DNA of 38,586 bases from an uncultured Gimesia sp. (GCF_937919775.1 NZ_CALFPF010000797.1:1-38586), one strand, 5' to 3'. Counted from the stretch's first letter, positions 27,225 to 36,450 are shown. Notes: generated from the letters alone by a model not told the origin. Numbers and translations: made by a program.

Positions 27225-29855
27225 ATGCATTGTCGATCAAAACAACCTGAAACATCAGCCCAGTCGATCCCGCGTCAGCGGTCTCCCCGGCGAGGGATTT
27301 CCTGTTTCCTCGTTGCGATGTTTGTTTCCGTCAATTTTTGTGCGGCAGACGACCCTGCGGCTTCCTATTTTGACGGTTTGCGACAAAGACATCTGTTCGG
27401 GATCGCCGAAGGATATTGTCTGAATCAGCTGGCGCAGCCCCGGCTTTCCGACGCGGATCGTGCCCGTTATACGCTGGAACTGGCGCGCACCCTGTCCGCA
27501 CACGCAATGGTCGCAGAAGGCGATGAACAAACCGAACTCTGGAGCCGCGCCGAAAATACGCTCGCTCAGGTTTTAAAGGATTATCCGAACTGGGCCGATG
27601 CGCCGGTCTTCGAGGCCGAACGTGCCCGCATCGCCGCCCGCAAAGCAGATATCTTCTACTGGCAATCGAAAGCAGTCCCCCATAATGAAACGCTCAGAAA
27701 GTCGGCGATTGCAAACCTGACGCAGGCCGCCTCTGAGTTGGTCAAGGCGGAGAACCAGTTGAATCAGCTCTTAAAAAAATACGGCACGCATTCGAACTTT
27801 ACCGTACTCAAAACGGCCGTCATTCGAGACACGTTGCTGGATTTTCAATTGCTGATCGGGCAGACCTCTATGAAACTCGCCGATTTGTACGGCGATCAAC
27901 TTGCCCAAAAACAGGCGGCTCTCAAAACCGCCAGAGAATGGCTCGAGCCACTGTCCCGGCGGGCCTCCACGCTGCAGGTGACCTGGCTCAGCAAACTGGC
28001 GCTGATTCACGCTGATCGCATTGACGGAGATTTCGCTGCCGCCTCACGTGCGATTCAGGCACTCGTCAAAGAGGACCCGCCGGCTTACCTCAATGAGCCA
28101 ATCTTCGTGGAATCAATGTGGGTGCTGCTGGCGGAAAACAAAGTACAACTGGCGGCGACGCAAATCATCAACTTCCGACAGAAACACGGCAGTTACTCCA
28201 GTGAACTCGGCTACCTGGAAGTCGATGCCCTGATCAGACTCAGAAAAGTGGCGCTGGACAAAAAGCAGGAAGCCCTCGCGGAAGAAATCTGGGAGCAAAT
28301 CGAAACGCGCACGCAACACCTGGGCCTGTCACAGCCCGGCTACTGGGCGCAGCGCACCCGCATGCTGGTCAACCAGCAACATCAGGTAGACCAGTATGGC
28401 AGTGATCTTTCTCAAAGCCTGAAACAGGCACAGTTATTGTATTCCCAGGGAAAAATCGAGCAGGCCATCGCCGCCTACGAGCAAACCGCAACACAGGCCG
28501 CCGAGCAGGGAAAAATCGATCTGGCATTCGATCTCGGTTTTACCAGTGCCTCGCTGCAGTTAAAGGCCAAAGAGTACAAACAGGCGGCGGCCCGGTTTCA
28601 ATCGCTGGCCCTGCGCTATGATGCGAATCCCAAAGCCGACGACGCCAGCCTGCTCGCCGCATGGTGTCTGGGGCAACTCTATACGCAAAGCCGTACGAAG
28701 TCGCGCAGGCTCGCCTACACTACGGCGCTGGAAGATCTGCGAAAACGTTTTCCCGGCGGCAGCAGTTATCATGAAGCTGGCTGGATGTTGGCGCGGCTGG
28801 AAGAATCGCGGCTGCAATACTCAAAAGCACTCATCCTGTATTCGGAAATTCCGGACAACCACCCCAAAGCAGCCGACGCGCATCTGGGCATTGCCCGCTG
28901 TTATGAAAATATTCTGCTGCGACTGGTGGCGCTGAATCAGCCAACCAAAGCCTGGCGGCAGGAAGCCATTGATGTGCTGGAGAAATATCTGGCCGGTTTT
29001 CCCGATCAGACGAAACAGGAAATTCTGCTCTCTCAGGCGGAAATCGCGTTGCGGCTGACACGCATCTATTTGAATGACAGCCCCCCTTTGTACGCGAAAG
29101 CGAATCGGCTGCTGGAACTGATCGCTCACACGGCAACCAGCATCGTGGCGCAAATAAAAAGAAACAACGAACGTTCAGAAAGCAGCGTTTCTCAGACGGC
29201 AAAAGACATTCAAGACTGGAATGAGATTTCCAACCAGGCGCTGCGATTACAGATTATCGCGCTCGCTGGACAGGGTAAACCGTCTGCCGCTCAGTCGCTG
29301 GTGGAAAATCTGGAAACCGCGGGCACCGATGAACTGCTCTCCGTGTTGAATGGCGTTTCCCGGATTAACCTGGAACTTACGCCGGAAGTCCGCCGGGAAC
29401 TGGGAATGCTGCAGCTCAAGTCGGCCGAGAAGCTGGCAGCCCGCCGCGACGAATTGAACCCGCAACAGATCCAGCGGCTGGACCTCTGTCTGGCAGAAGC
29501 CTATCTGGCGGTCGACCAGCCGATCAGAGCGCTCGAATTCTATCAGGGTCTGTTAAAACAGTCTCCGAACGACACCTCGCTCGTTAAACAGGTGGCACTG
29601 CTGCTGGAACGTTGCGGCACCAAAGCCTGCCTGCGACAGGCAACACAAAAGTGGCGACAACTCGAAGCAGCCGAAAAACCGGGCACCGTTCCCTGGCTGG
29701 AGGCACGACTGCACATCATCCAGACCGCACTCGATTCCGGCGACGAAGCCGAAGCCAAAAAACTGCTCGGCGTAACAAAACTACTCTACCCCGAACTAGG
29801 CAACGATGATCTGCAGACCCGCTACCGGGAAGTGGAAACCCGGATCAAGAAGTAA
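27225..29855 (+). CDS. large secreted tetratricopeptide-repeat protein
   Basis: An 876-aa protein with a long basic N-region and hydrophobic core (SPRRGISCFLVAMFVSVNFCAAD) that fits an export signal; a later Met would remove it, so the ATG at 27225 is kept although no ribosome site is clear. The rest is almost all alpha-helical TPR/SEL1-like repeats, for example IEQAIAAYEQTATQAAEQGK and ALEFYQGLLKQSPNDTSLVK, spaced about 34 residues in places. No catalytic residues are seen. It probably acts as a periplasmic scaffold. It follows the kinase on the same strand, so it may be part of that signalling set (inference). Confidence 0.75.
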   Translation: MHCRSKQPETSAQSIPRQRSPRRGISCFLVAMFVSVNFCAADDPAASYFDGLRQRHLFGIAEGYCLNQLAQPRLSDADRARYTLELARTLSAHAMVAEGDEQTELWSRAENTLAQVLKDYPNWADAPVFEAERARIAARKADIFYWQSKAVPHNETLRKSAIANLTQAASELVKAENQLNQLLKKYGTHSNFTVLKTAVIRDTLLDFQLLIGQTSMKLADLYGDQLAQKQAALKTAREWLEPLSRRASTLQVTWLSKLALIHADRIDGDFAAASRAIQALVKEDPPAYLNEPIFVESMWVLLAENKVQLAATQIINFRQKHGSYSSELGYLEVDALIRLRKVALDKKQEALAEEIWEQIETRTQHLGLSQPGYWAQRTRMLVNQQHQVDQYGSDLSQSLKQAQLLYSQGKIEQAIAAYEQTATQAAEQGKIDLAFDLGFTSASLQLKAKEYKQAAARFQSLALRYDANPKADDASLLAAWCLGQLYTQSRTKSRRLAYTTALEDLRKRFPGGSSYHEAGWMLARLEESRLQYSKALILYSEIPDNHPKAADAHLGIARCYENILLRLVALNQPTKAWRQEAIDVLEKYLAGFPDQTKQEILLSQAEIALRLTRIYLNDSPPLYAKANRLLELIAHTATSIVAQIKRNNERSESSVSQTAKDIQDWNEISNQALRLQIIALAGQGKPSAAQSLVENLETAGTDELLSVLNGVSRINLELTPEVRRELGMLQLKSAEKLAARRDELNPQQIQRLDLCLAEAYLAVDQPIRALEFYQGLLKQSPNDTSLVKQVALLLERCGTKACLRQATQKWRQLEAAEKPGTVPWLEARLHIIQTALDSGDEAEAKKLLGVTKLLYPELGNDDLQTRYREVETRIKK

Positions 29856-29909
29856 CAAGGAAGCTGGATCAGGCGTTTCAATTAGCAAGGATTACAGGCC
29901 CCTTTCAAT

Positions 29910-30683
29910 TCATCGCCGCTTCTGTCGGGTGCGGGGAACGATGGTTGCTAAACCGCCGTCGATGCCCAGCACCTGGCCTGTGATCCAGTTATTCTCTGCC
30001 TGCAATAACCAGTCAATCATCGAAGCGACATCCGCGGGAGTACCGATTCGATTCAGTGCGTGCATCTCTAACGAAGCCGATTCCGCAGCCGGTGTTTCCC
30101 ACAGACTTTGTGTCATGTTCGATTTGATCAGTCCTGGCGCGACGGCGTTGACGCGGATTCCCCGATTCGCATAAGTCGCGGCAGCCGAAAGGGTCAGACC
30201 GATCACACCCGCCTTGGCGGCGGCAATCGCTTCGTGATTGGCAAGCCCGATCCGCGCCGCGGCGGAAGAAATCAGCACGATGGTTCCCCCCTGCCTGCCC
30301 ATCACTTTCGCCGCACTTCGCACCGTCGCAAATGCAGAAGTTAAATTCACGGCGAGCACCTCGGACCATTCGTGATCGGATGTCAGATGTGCCGGCTTGA
30401 GGAGCACCGACCCGATGCAGTTCACCACGCCATCCACGTGTCCCAATTTTTCGCAGGCACTCTGAATACACTGCTCGATCGATGTGGGATCGGTTCCCTC
30501 GACTGTCAGAGACGGCGCAGATAATTCCTCGGCGAGCAGTTGCAGCTGCCGCTTCTGTCGGCCGCCGAGAAAGACTTCATGGCCCGCTTGAACCAGGCGA
30601 CGGCTTAATTCGGAACCGATGGCCCCCGTCGCCCCCAGAATGACGAACTTTTGTGACTTCTGCTCAGCAGCGGCTGTACTCAT
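29910..30683 (-). CDS. SDR-family oxidoreductase with Tyr replaced
   Basis: A 257-aa short-chain dehydrogenase/reductase with a Rossmann fold. The cofactor loop is GATGAIG near the N-terminus, VVNCIG matches the NNAG-type strand, and VLISSAAARIGL carries the usual catalytic Ser. RVNAVAPGLIKSNMT and ITGQVLGIDGGLATI are standard. At the catalytic YxxxK the sequence reads EAIAAAKAG, so Tyr is replaced by Ile while Lys remains. This was checked in the DNA (GCG ATT GCC GCC GCC AAG). The enzyme may use a different acid or be a non-classical subfamily. AGGA is 9 nt before the ATG. It converges on the TPR gene. Confidence 0.85.
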   Translation of the reverse strand: MSTAAAEQKSQKFVILGATGAIGSELSRRLVQAGHEVFLGGRQKRQLQLLAEELSAPSLTVEGTDPTSIEQCIQSACEKLGHVDGVVNCIGSVLLKPAHLTSDHEWSEVLAVNLTSAFATVRSAAKVMGRQGGTIVLISSAAARIGLANHEAIAAAKAGVIGLTLSAAATYANRGIRVNAVAPGLIKSNMTQSLWETPAAESASLEMHALNRIGTPADVASMIDWLLQAENNWITGQVLGIDGGLATIVPRTRQKRR

Positions 30684-30870
30684 CGGTTCATTTCCTGCTC
30701 ATTTTTCAGAATCTACAAAAACAGCCATTCCTTTTGCGTTTTTGGAGACAATAATCATGCAATACGGAATCGGTTGATCCGCAGTCGCTTTCTTTCTTCT
30801 TAGTCATCAGGCCCGACATTTCAACCACCGCTTTTCAAATTTGGCGCATGACATTTTCGAGTCACACTCT

Positions 30871-31344
30871 ATGGTCAACATCAGCAGAACGCCGCAGGGA
30901 ATTTATGTGTTAGAGTCTGAAATTCTGATTCCGCATTCCATTACGGATGTCTTTGATTTTTTTGCGCGACCTGAGAACCTGGAATCGCTGACTCCCCCCT
31001 GGTTGCATTTTCAGATTGTGACTCCCAAACCCGTTCCCATTTACGAAGGGGCTTTCATCGACTATCGGCTCAAGCTGCACGGCTTTCCCATGAAATGGAA
31101 AACCAAAATCACCGACTGGGAACCGCCGGTCCGGTTTGTGGATCTTCAACTGAAAGGCCCGTATCGAATGTGGCGGCACGAACACACGTTTCTGGAACAG
31201 GACAACGGGACGCTGGTACGAGATAAAGTGGAGTATGCGGTCTTTGGTGGCGCCCTGATCAACCGGTTTTTCGTACAGAAGGATGTCGAACGCATTTTTC
31301 AATATCGGCTCGATCGACTGAAAACGTTTCCGCCAGCAGACTGA
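30871..31344 (+). CDS. SRPBCC-fold ligand-binding protein
   Basis: About 157 aa from ATG 30871; the track's TTG at 30841 adds ten unlikely residues and neither has a strong ribosome site. It matches the SRPBCC (Bet v1/START-like) superfamily: VLESEILIPHSITDVFDFFARPENLESLTPPW, then GAFIDYRLKLHGFPMKWKTKI, and FVDLQLKGPYRMWRHEHTF. The fold has a large hydrophobic pocket for lipids or other small ligands. Members are sometimes mislabelled cell-division inhibitors. It is divergent from the SDR gene, so they might share a regulatory region. Confidence 0.8.
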   Translation: MVNISRTPQGIYVLESEILIPHSITDVFDFFARPENLESLTPPWLHFQIVTPKPVPIYEGAFIDYRLKLHGFPMKWKTKITDWEPPVRFVDLQLKGPYRMWRHEHTFLEQDNGTLVRDKVEYAVFGGALINRFFVQKDVERIFQYRLDRLKTFPPAD

Positions 31345-31375
31345 ATGAGCCACCTCAAGAACTATTCCTGTGATT

Positions 31376-31525
31376 TCATTTTTCTAGTAGCGAGATCATC
31401 TTTCGCATCCAATATTCGCCTGCTTCGTTGGTTTGATGGGCGACTTCTCCCTTGATATCCAGGCAGGTCAGCCAGCCGCCTCGGGCAGCATCGGCATCGA
31501 TACCAATGGCGTGTTTGAGATTCAC
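31376..31525 (-). pseudogene. possible small gene or remnant after the DUF1559 stop
   Basis: Directly after the TAA of the DUF1559 gene (31550) the same frame stays open for 57 codons to a TGA at 31376. It includes IGIDADAARGGWLTCLDIKG and GEYWMRKMISLLEK, which look like real protein. A GTG at 31525 with CAGG upstream would give a 49-aa product. The GID start recalls RNase-H/actin-fold proteins or IS110-like transposases, but this is a guess. It could be a small gene, a remnant, or part of a longer frame cut by mutation. Confidence 0.35.
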
Positions 31526-31549
31526 AAGAATGCCTGATTTTGCACGAGC

Positions 31550-32638
31550 TTAATATTCCCCGACCGGTTCTCCCCCGTTGGGAGTGCTGAGGGCTTTGAG
31601 TACCTCCGGGTCGATGTCTTCGGAAATAAAACGGACGCTGCCGTCGCCGAGCAAAAAGATTACTCCGCCGATGAACGGGCTCTCAAAACCGTGCGGGCTG
31701 TGGTTGATGCCCAACGCCGGGTCGCGAAAGTTTGTGGGATCGCCCCAGGGTTTGATACTAGATTTGATTTCGCCAGCCAGTAGTGTATTGGAAGTGCCAT
31801 CGGTGATCTGTTTGAAATTCATAACCGAATTCACGTTGAGTACACGGCTGTTGGCGGCGTAATGGGCAGGTTGATATCCCTGAAACGCTGCCTGGCTGCT
31901 CTTCCCATCGTCATATTCCGATTTCATCCCGGGATTCTGAATCGCGTTGATTCTGGTTTGAAACGGCTTACGGTTTGCTTCCGCGGTCCAGGGCTGATGG
32001 AAGTCGATCTGTTGAAATAAGTCTTTTTCATCAAGATAGGGCAGCAGTTGTGAAACCCAGCTATGGTGCGGCTGGCCTGTGCTGCTGAACGTGCCACCAA
32101 TGGGGAGCTGGTGAAAGTCGTCATGATATTGCTCCAGCGCCAGACCGATCATTTTGAGATTATGTTTGGACGTACTGCGCCTGGCAGCTTCACGTGACCC
32201 AGAAATAACCAGTGCATCAGATGTTGTTATCCACCAGGCCTGATGCGTGATGCTGACCACGCAGATTCCGATCATCACCAGCATCAGAAACATCGTGACC
32301 AGAGAGACCGTCCAGCGCTTGTTCCAGCGGGATGCGGTCTGCAGCGTCGCAGGCTCTATTGCATTTCGATGATAAACTGTTCGACACGCGAAGTGAATGC
32401 CCACGGCAAACAGGATCAACGCACCAAAGAACCAGAGGGTGCGCTCCACGGAAATGGTGAGGCTGGGTATCGTGCGGCCCAGATACCAGATCCAGCCTGC
32501 AACCATTTGGAATGCCACAACAAAGGGAAATTCAATCCCCAGACAAAAAGCGAAGAAACACAATACGATGATCGATACCACCTTGATGGTTCTATGCGAG
32601 GTAGCCGGTTCAGCGGGAGTGCTGGGTTCTGTCGTCAT
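31550..32638 (-). CDS. DUF1559 protein with multi-pass N-terminus (paralogue 1)
   Basis: A 362-aa protein. The C-terminal about 210 residues are a DUF1559 domain, common in planctomycetes: EAARRSTSKHNLKMIGLALEQYH, FHQPWTAEANRKPF, ITDGTSNTLLAGEIKS and the closing LGDGSVRFIS. Typical DUF1559 proteins start with a type IV prepilin-like helix; here the N-terminal about 150 residues instead have three or four transmembrane helices (VVSIIVLCFFAFCLGIEFPF and others). It is highly similar to the gene upstream on the same strand, a tandem duplicate 27 bp away. A role in surface or pilus-like assembly is family inference. Confidence 0.85.
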   Translation of the reverse strand: MTTEPSTPAEPATSHRTIKVVSIIVLCFFAFCLGIEFPFVVAFQMVAGWIWYLGRTIPSLTISVERTLWFFGALILFAVGIHFACRTVYHRNAIEPATLQTASRWNKRWTVSLVTMFLMLVMIGICVVSITHQAWWITTSDALVISGSREAARRSTSKHNLKMIGLALEQYHDDFHQLPIGGTFSSTGQPHHSWVSQLLPYLDEKDLFQQIDFHQPWTAEANRKPFQTRINAIQNPGMKSEYDDGKSSQAAFQGYQPAHYAANSRVLNVNSVMNFKQITDGTSNTLLAGEIKSSIKPWGDPTNFRDPALGINHSPHGFESPFIGGVIFLLGDGSVRFISEDIDPEVLKALSTPNGGEPVGEY

Positions 32639-32665
32639 CGTTCAACCTGATCTGTTCATCGCTTC

Positions 32666-33775
32666 TTAAAAATCGCCAACCGGTTCGCCCCCAGCAGGAG
32701 TACTGAGAGTCTTCAGCAATTGCGGATCGACCTTGTCGGTAACAAAATGGACGCGGCCATCACAGAATAAAACGTGTGCCCCGCCTGCAAAGGGGCTGCC
32801 AAAACCGTGCGGGCTCTGATTGATGCCCAGCGTCGGGTCGCGAAAGTTTATGGGATCGCCCCAGGCCTTGATGTTGGATTTGATTTCGCCGGCCAAAATC
32901 GTGTGGGAGGTTCCATCGGTGATCTCCTTAAACTTCATCCCCGAATTCACATTCAACACCCGACTGTTGGCGGCGTAATGGGCGGGCTGATAGCCTTTCG
33001 CGTTTTCTTCCCTGCTTTTTCCATTATCAAAAGCGTAACCCATTCCGGGAATTTGCAATGCGTATAGCCTTGTTTCAAAAATTTTGCGATTCGCTTCTGC
33101 AGTCCACGGCTGGTGGAAATCGATTTGATTATACAGGGACGCCTGATCCAGAAAAGGTATGATACGCGTGATCCAGCTATGCTGCGGCAGCCCCGCCTGA
33201 CTGAAGGAGCCGCCACTGGGGAATTGCTCAAACGTATCATGATAATTATGCAACGCCAGACCGATTTGTTTGAGATTATTCCTGGACTGACTACGTCTGG
33301 CGGCCTCGCTAACACCCTGATGGGTCAGAGATTCATTCACTGTCGCTAACCAGACTGTCTGGTGAGCTACCCCCACAACGGCAAAACCGCCGGTGAAGGA
33401 GAGTACCACTAACGCGATCAAGGCAAACGTCCAGCGCACGCGCCACTGTTTCGGAACGGCGATTGTGTTTTGTGTTTGCAGACGCCGGAGGGCATAACCG
33501 CCCAGCAGTTGCATCACCACCGCCATGATCACGACCAGCAAGAAGGTCGTCACCAGACCGGAGACCGACACGGTCATCTGTGGGATGACACGGTTTAAAA
33601 ATGGGAGCCAGCCCAGGAAAGTATAAAACAGGATTTGAAGGGGAAAAACGGCCCCGGCGCAGGCCAGGAAGACTGCGAGAGCAATGACGACTACGAACAA
33701 TGTTGCGATGCCCACAAAGCACGCCACGATAGTACGCCTGTTCTTTTTCGGCGGCTCAACCGGGTCACTTTCCAT
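32666..33775 (-). CDS. DUF1559 protein with multi-pass N-terminus (paralogue 2)
   Basis: About 369 aa from ATG 33775, which follows a strong GGAGGT at 5-6 nt; the track's 33856 start adds 27 residues read from the other gene's DNA. N-terminal transmembrane helices (IVACFVGIATLFVVVIALAVF and others) precede a DUF1559 domain: EAARRSQSRNNLKQIGLALHNYH, FHQPWTAEANRKIF, ITDGTSHTILAGEIKS and FCDGRVHFVT. It shares long identical stretches with paralogue 1, such as GYQPAHYAANSRVLNVNS. The start overlaps the preceding gene by 11 nt (ATGGAAAGTGA), so translation is coupled. Confidence 0.85.
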   Translation of the reverse strand: MESDPVEPPKKNRRTIVACFVGIATLFVVVIALAVFLACAGAVFPLQILFYTFLGWLPFLNRVIPQMTVSVSGLVTTFLLVVIMAVVMQLLGGYALRRLQTQNTIAVPKQWRVRWTFALIALVVLSFTGGFAVVGVAHQTVWLATVNESLTHQGVSEAARRSQSRNNLKQIGLALHNYHDTFEQFPSGGSFSQAGLPQHSWITRIIPFLDQASLYNQIDFHQPWTAEANRKIFETRLYALQIPGMGYAFDNGKSREENAKGYQPAHYAANSRVLNVNSGMKFKEITDGTSHTILAGEIKSNIKAWGDPINFRDPTLGINQSPHGFGSPFAGGAHVLFCDGRVHFVTDKVDPQLLKTLSTPAGGEPVGDF

Positions 33776-34457
33776 TGAGCACCTCCTGTGCTGCTTTAAG
33801 CGGCAGCACCTTGATCGCTCCGTCGGTGAACAGCACCAGTTGTTGATCATCCCCATAAACGGCTTGCTCGAAGGCGAGCGGTTCGGCGGGCTCGGTTTTC
33901 TTGTCGCCGGTCACATAACCGTACTTCACCTGCAGATCGCCGGGCTGAAACCAGAACTCTTCCGCGAAGGTCGCATCGTCTGCTTTCTCGGGGAATTTTC
34001 CCTGGTGCGTGGCGACGTGCATGAACAGAGCCGAACGTAATTCGCCGAGCAGCTTTCGCCGTGCTTCCAGTAATGCCTCCGGCGTTTCCGTCTGTTCCGT
34101 CGCGGAATCAGCCAGTTGATAAGTACGGCCGTTTTTCTCCCACGCACCGGGTGTGAGCAGTTCCCGCGCCCCGGAGATCATCGTGAGCACAAACAGAAAC
34201 ATCAGCCCCCAGAGTACGGTTCCCGCCAATGCGGCTTTGTAGGAAAGTTCGGGCAGCTTCGGAAAATCACGCGCGAGGACATTCCAGAGTCGTTTAAAGA
34301 TCCAGGCACTGACCAGCAGCACCAGCAGAAAAAATGAAATCGACTGCAGACGCAGGCTGGCAATTTCGGTCAGACTGACGGAAGGCATCCCCGCCTGGGC
34401 GGTCTGGGACATCGCGCAGAAAAGAAAGCCGAATATCAAACCGATTCGAACCGTCAT
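33765..34457 (-). CDS. membrane protein of unknown function, coupled to DUF1559 genes
   Basis: A 230-aa protein with a signal peptide (MTVRIGLIFGFLFCAMSQTAQA), then two transmembrane helices (ISFFLLVLLVSAWIF and VLWGLMFLFVLTMISGA) and a soluble part. Segments include LRSALFMHVATHQGKFPEKADD and LVLFTDGAIKVLPL. The latter resembles the end of DUF1559/type II secretion-like proteins, where a display domain closes with a DG strand, so it may be a distant relative of its neighbours. It overlaps the next gene's start by 11 nt. No specific function can be given. Confidence 0.7.
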   Translation of the reverse strand: MTVRIGLIFGFLFCAMSQTAQAGMPSVSLTEIASLRLQSISFFLLVLLVSAWIFKRLWNVLARDFPKLPELSYKAALAGTVLWGLMFLFVLTMISGARELLTPGAWEKNGRTYQLADSATEQTETPEALLEARRKLLGELRSALFMHVATHQGKFPEKADDATFAEEFWFQPGDLQVKYGYVTGDKKTEPAEPLAFEQAVYGDDQQLVLFTDGAIKVLPLKAAQEVLNGK

Positions 34458-34714
34458 GGCGATCTACTCCGCAGAAGTGAAAACAGTAAGGCCTTATCTC
34501 CATCATACAAAAGTCTATGCGATACGCGAGCCATTTTTTTCACGCCAGGTGATTTCGTTCCGTCAAAAATGAGGAGAGATCTGTTATCGGAAATCAAGAA
34601 ACCTGAGGCAGACTAATTTGTGTTATTTTTTGAGTTAAGTAGCCGCAAAATAATGTGAAGCATCCGCGACCCTCACGACCAGCAAGAGTTGGTTCAAAGA
34701 CAGCAGCATGTAGA

Positions 34715-34733
34715 GATCGCAAGAATTGCGATC
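34715..34733. terminator. hairpin downstream of the large unknown gene
   Basis: GATCGCAA (34715-34722) and TTGCGATC (34726-34733), perfect 8-bp arms with a 3-nt loop, 4 bp beyond the stop of the minus-strand gene. No T-run follows on either strand, so it may terminate weakly or protect the 3' end. Confidence 0.5.
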
Positions 34734-34737
34734 AGGG

Positions 34738-36432
34738 CTATTGATTTCGATTCCTGAGGGCGTCAAGTTCTGCCTGAAACTGCTGCATTTTTTTTAGATC
34801 TTCAGCAGGGATCGGTGGATCTGTTCGTTGCAGACGTTCATAGAGGGCTAATTTGCTGAGCCCTCCTGTTGTACCAATACTAAAAGAAGTACGGTTCGAG
34901 ACCAAATAATCAATGATTGCTCTCTGGGCTGCTGGGGAATTCACCTTTAACATCAATTCTGTTACATCGGAGTATACCACGGTCGCGTCAGCAATTGTTG
35001 TAGAGAACTCTTTGCTCCCGCCGAACCCGTAAAAATTCGTCACATCAAATCGCTCACGATTTTGCATCAGCGCAATCATCGGTTCTTCAGCCCAACGAAT
35101 TTCGGTTTTGCTCTGAGTCTGCTTTGAACCGAGTGAAGGAAACTCTCCCAGGCAATACAAGGCATTGGGTAAATTGTCCGTATCATGATCTTTGAGGCTC
35201 TCAATCAGGAAAGTCCTGCCTCGTTTGTCATTGAGATGTGCTAACATCGCTGCATAGATCAGCCGTACTATACGTGATACTTTCTCTTCGTTCATCCGAC
35301 GTGCCAAAACATCTCGCGTTTCAGTTGTAGTTTCCGTAAGAATCTGATTAATGACATCCTCGTTTCGCCTAACATAAAATACCGCGGCCGCTGGATTAAA
35401 TTGTCCATTCCCCCTGTGAGCGCATTCCGCTAGTAGTTCAGGGACTCCTTCGCTGACACGATGTAATGTGGCATAAATTGGTCCGCCGCCTTCATACTCA
35501 CCATAATCTTTTTCTAGAAATGTAACCTTTGCCTCTCGAATGACAAACCAGGGGGTAATCGGATTTTCTTCTTTCGGACCATTCCATTTCAATTCAGGGC
35601 GATCCTCCAACACCAATTTGCCGCTCACACACACTAGTCTGTCGCTAAAATATTTATCATACTTCGTGTGAGAGCCGTCAGGAGATGTCAAATACAGATA
35701 TTTCTTTCGGTACTCAAAAAATCCGGGACTTGAATCATTCGACAGAGTTCCTTCCAGCGAAACATTCTGGCCGACTAGTTCATAGAGGTCGGTAGGATGC
35801 CAGTTTATCGCATCGATGCGGAAGCCTTCTTGACTCTTTCGTACTGTACCGCGCACAAAGATTTGTTTGCCCGCAACGGATTCCGGCCATTCGGTCATAT
35901 TATCAATCTGTGCCTCACCCTCTTTGGTTTTAATGATCCCCCCAGGAGTTGCGACGCCTTCAAAAGTTGTTTCGCGATCAATCAGATCTGAGAATTCGAT
36001 CTCTCGCGGTGGCACGGCTTCAATGTGTTTTACGACCAGGGTGATTGCCTTATGCTCACAGTAGACGCGTCCTTCTATGATCTGTCCACGAATTTTGTAA
36101 AAGACGCCACGTTGGAGGGCTTTAAAGTCTTTGTAGGTGGGCCAGCCACCTGGTTCGGCGCGGCAGAGATGAAAATAGATTTTGTCCTGATTAGCCCTGC
36201 CATTAATCCAAATTCCTTGTAAAGCGGCATAACCTGAACTCATATGAAGTTTGTGGCCGGAAGATCTGATCGGGCCAATGACTTCGGTTTCACTGCCGAC
36301 GGGAATCTTCACGCCATCGATCACGAAATGGTTATCGCCGCGACTGACTTCTCCGTGCGTCTGCCTGATAAAACACACGGCGACGAAAAAGAGAGCCTGG
36401 ATCATGAATCGTGGTAGCTGGCTGCCTGTCAT
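34738..36432 (-). CDS. large secreted protein of unknown function
   Basis: About 564 aa. GGGAGGA is 8 nt before ATG 36432 but only 2 nt from the track's ATG 36438, so I use MTGSQLPRF. A signal peptide (MIQALFFVAVCFIRQTHG) starts it. The middle has repeated beta-rich units that look alike (RETTFEGVATPGGI, KQIFVRGTVRKSQEGF, QNVSLEGTLSNDSS), perhaps OB-like. The second half is helical with HEAT-like segments (IVRLIYAAMLAHLNDKRG, LPNALYCLGEFPSLG). No enzyme motif is seen. The DNA looks AT-richer than its neighbours, possibly a lineage-specific or acquired gene. Confidence 0.65.
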   Translation of the reverse strand: MTGSQLPRFMIQALFFVAVCFIRQTHGEVSRGDNHFVIDGVKIPVGSETEVIGPIRSSGHKLHMSSGYAALQGIWINGRANQDKIYFHLCRAEPGGWPTYKDFKALQRGVFYKIRGQIIEGRVYCEHKAITLVVKHIEAVPPREIEFSDLIDRETTFEGVATPGGIIKTKEGEAQIDNMTEWPESVAGKQIFVRGTVRKSQEGFRIDAINWHPTDLYELVGQNVSLEGTLSNDSSPGFFEYRKKYLYLTSPDGSHTKYDKYFSDRLVCVSGKLVLEDRPELKWNGPKEENPITPWFVIREAKVTFLEKDYGEYEGGGPIYATLHRVSEGVPELLAECAHRGNGQFNPAAAVFYVRRNEDVINQILTETTTETRDVLARRMNEEKVSRIVRLIYAAMLAHLNDKRGRTFLIESLKDHDTDNLPNALYCLGEFPSLGSKQTQSKTEIRWAEEPMIALMQNRERFDVTNFYGFGGSKEFSTTIADATVVYSDVTELMLKVNSPAAQRAIIDYLVSNRTSFSIGTTGGLSKLALYERLQRTDPPIPAEDLKKMQQFQAELDALRNRNQ

Positions 36433-36450
36433 GGACATCGTCCTCCCTGA

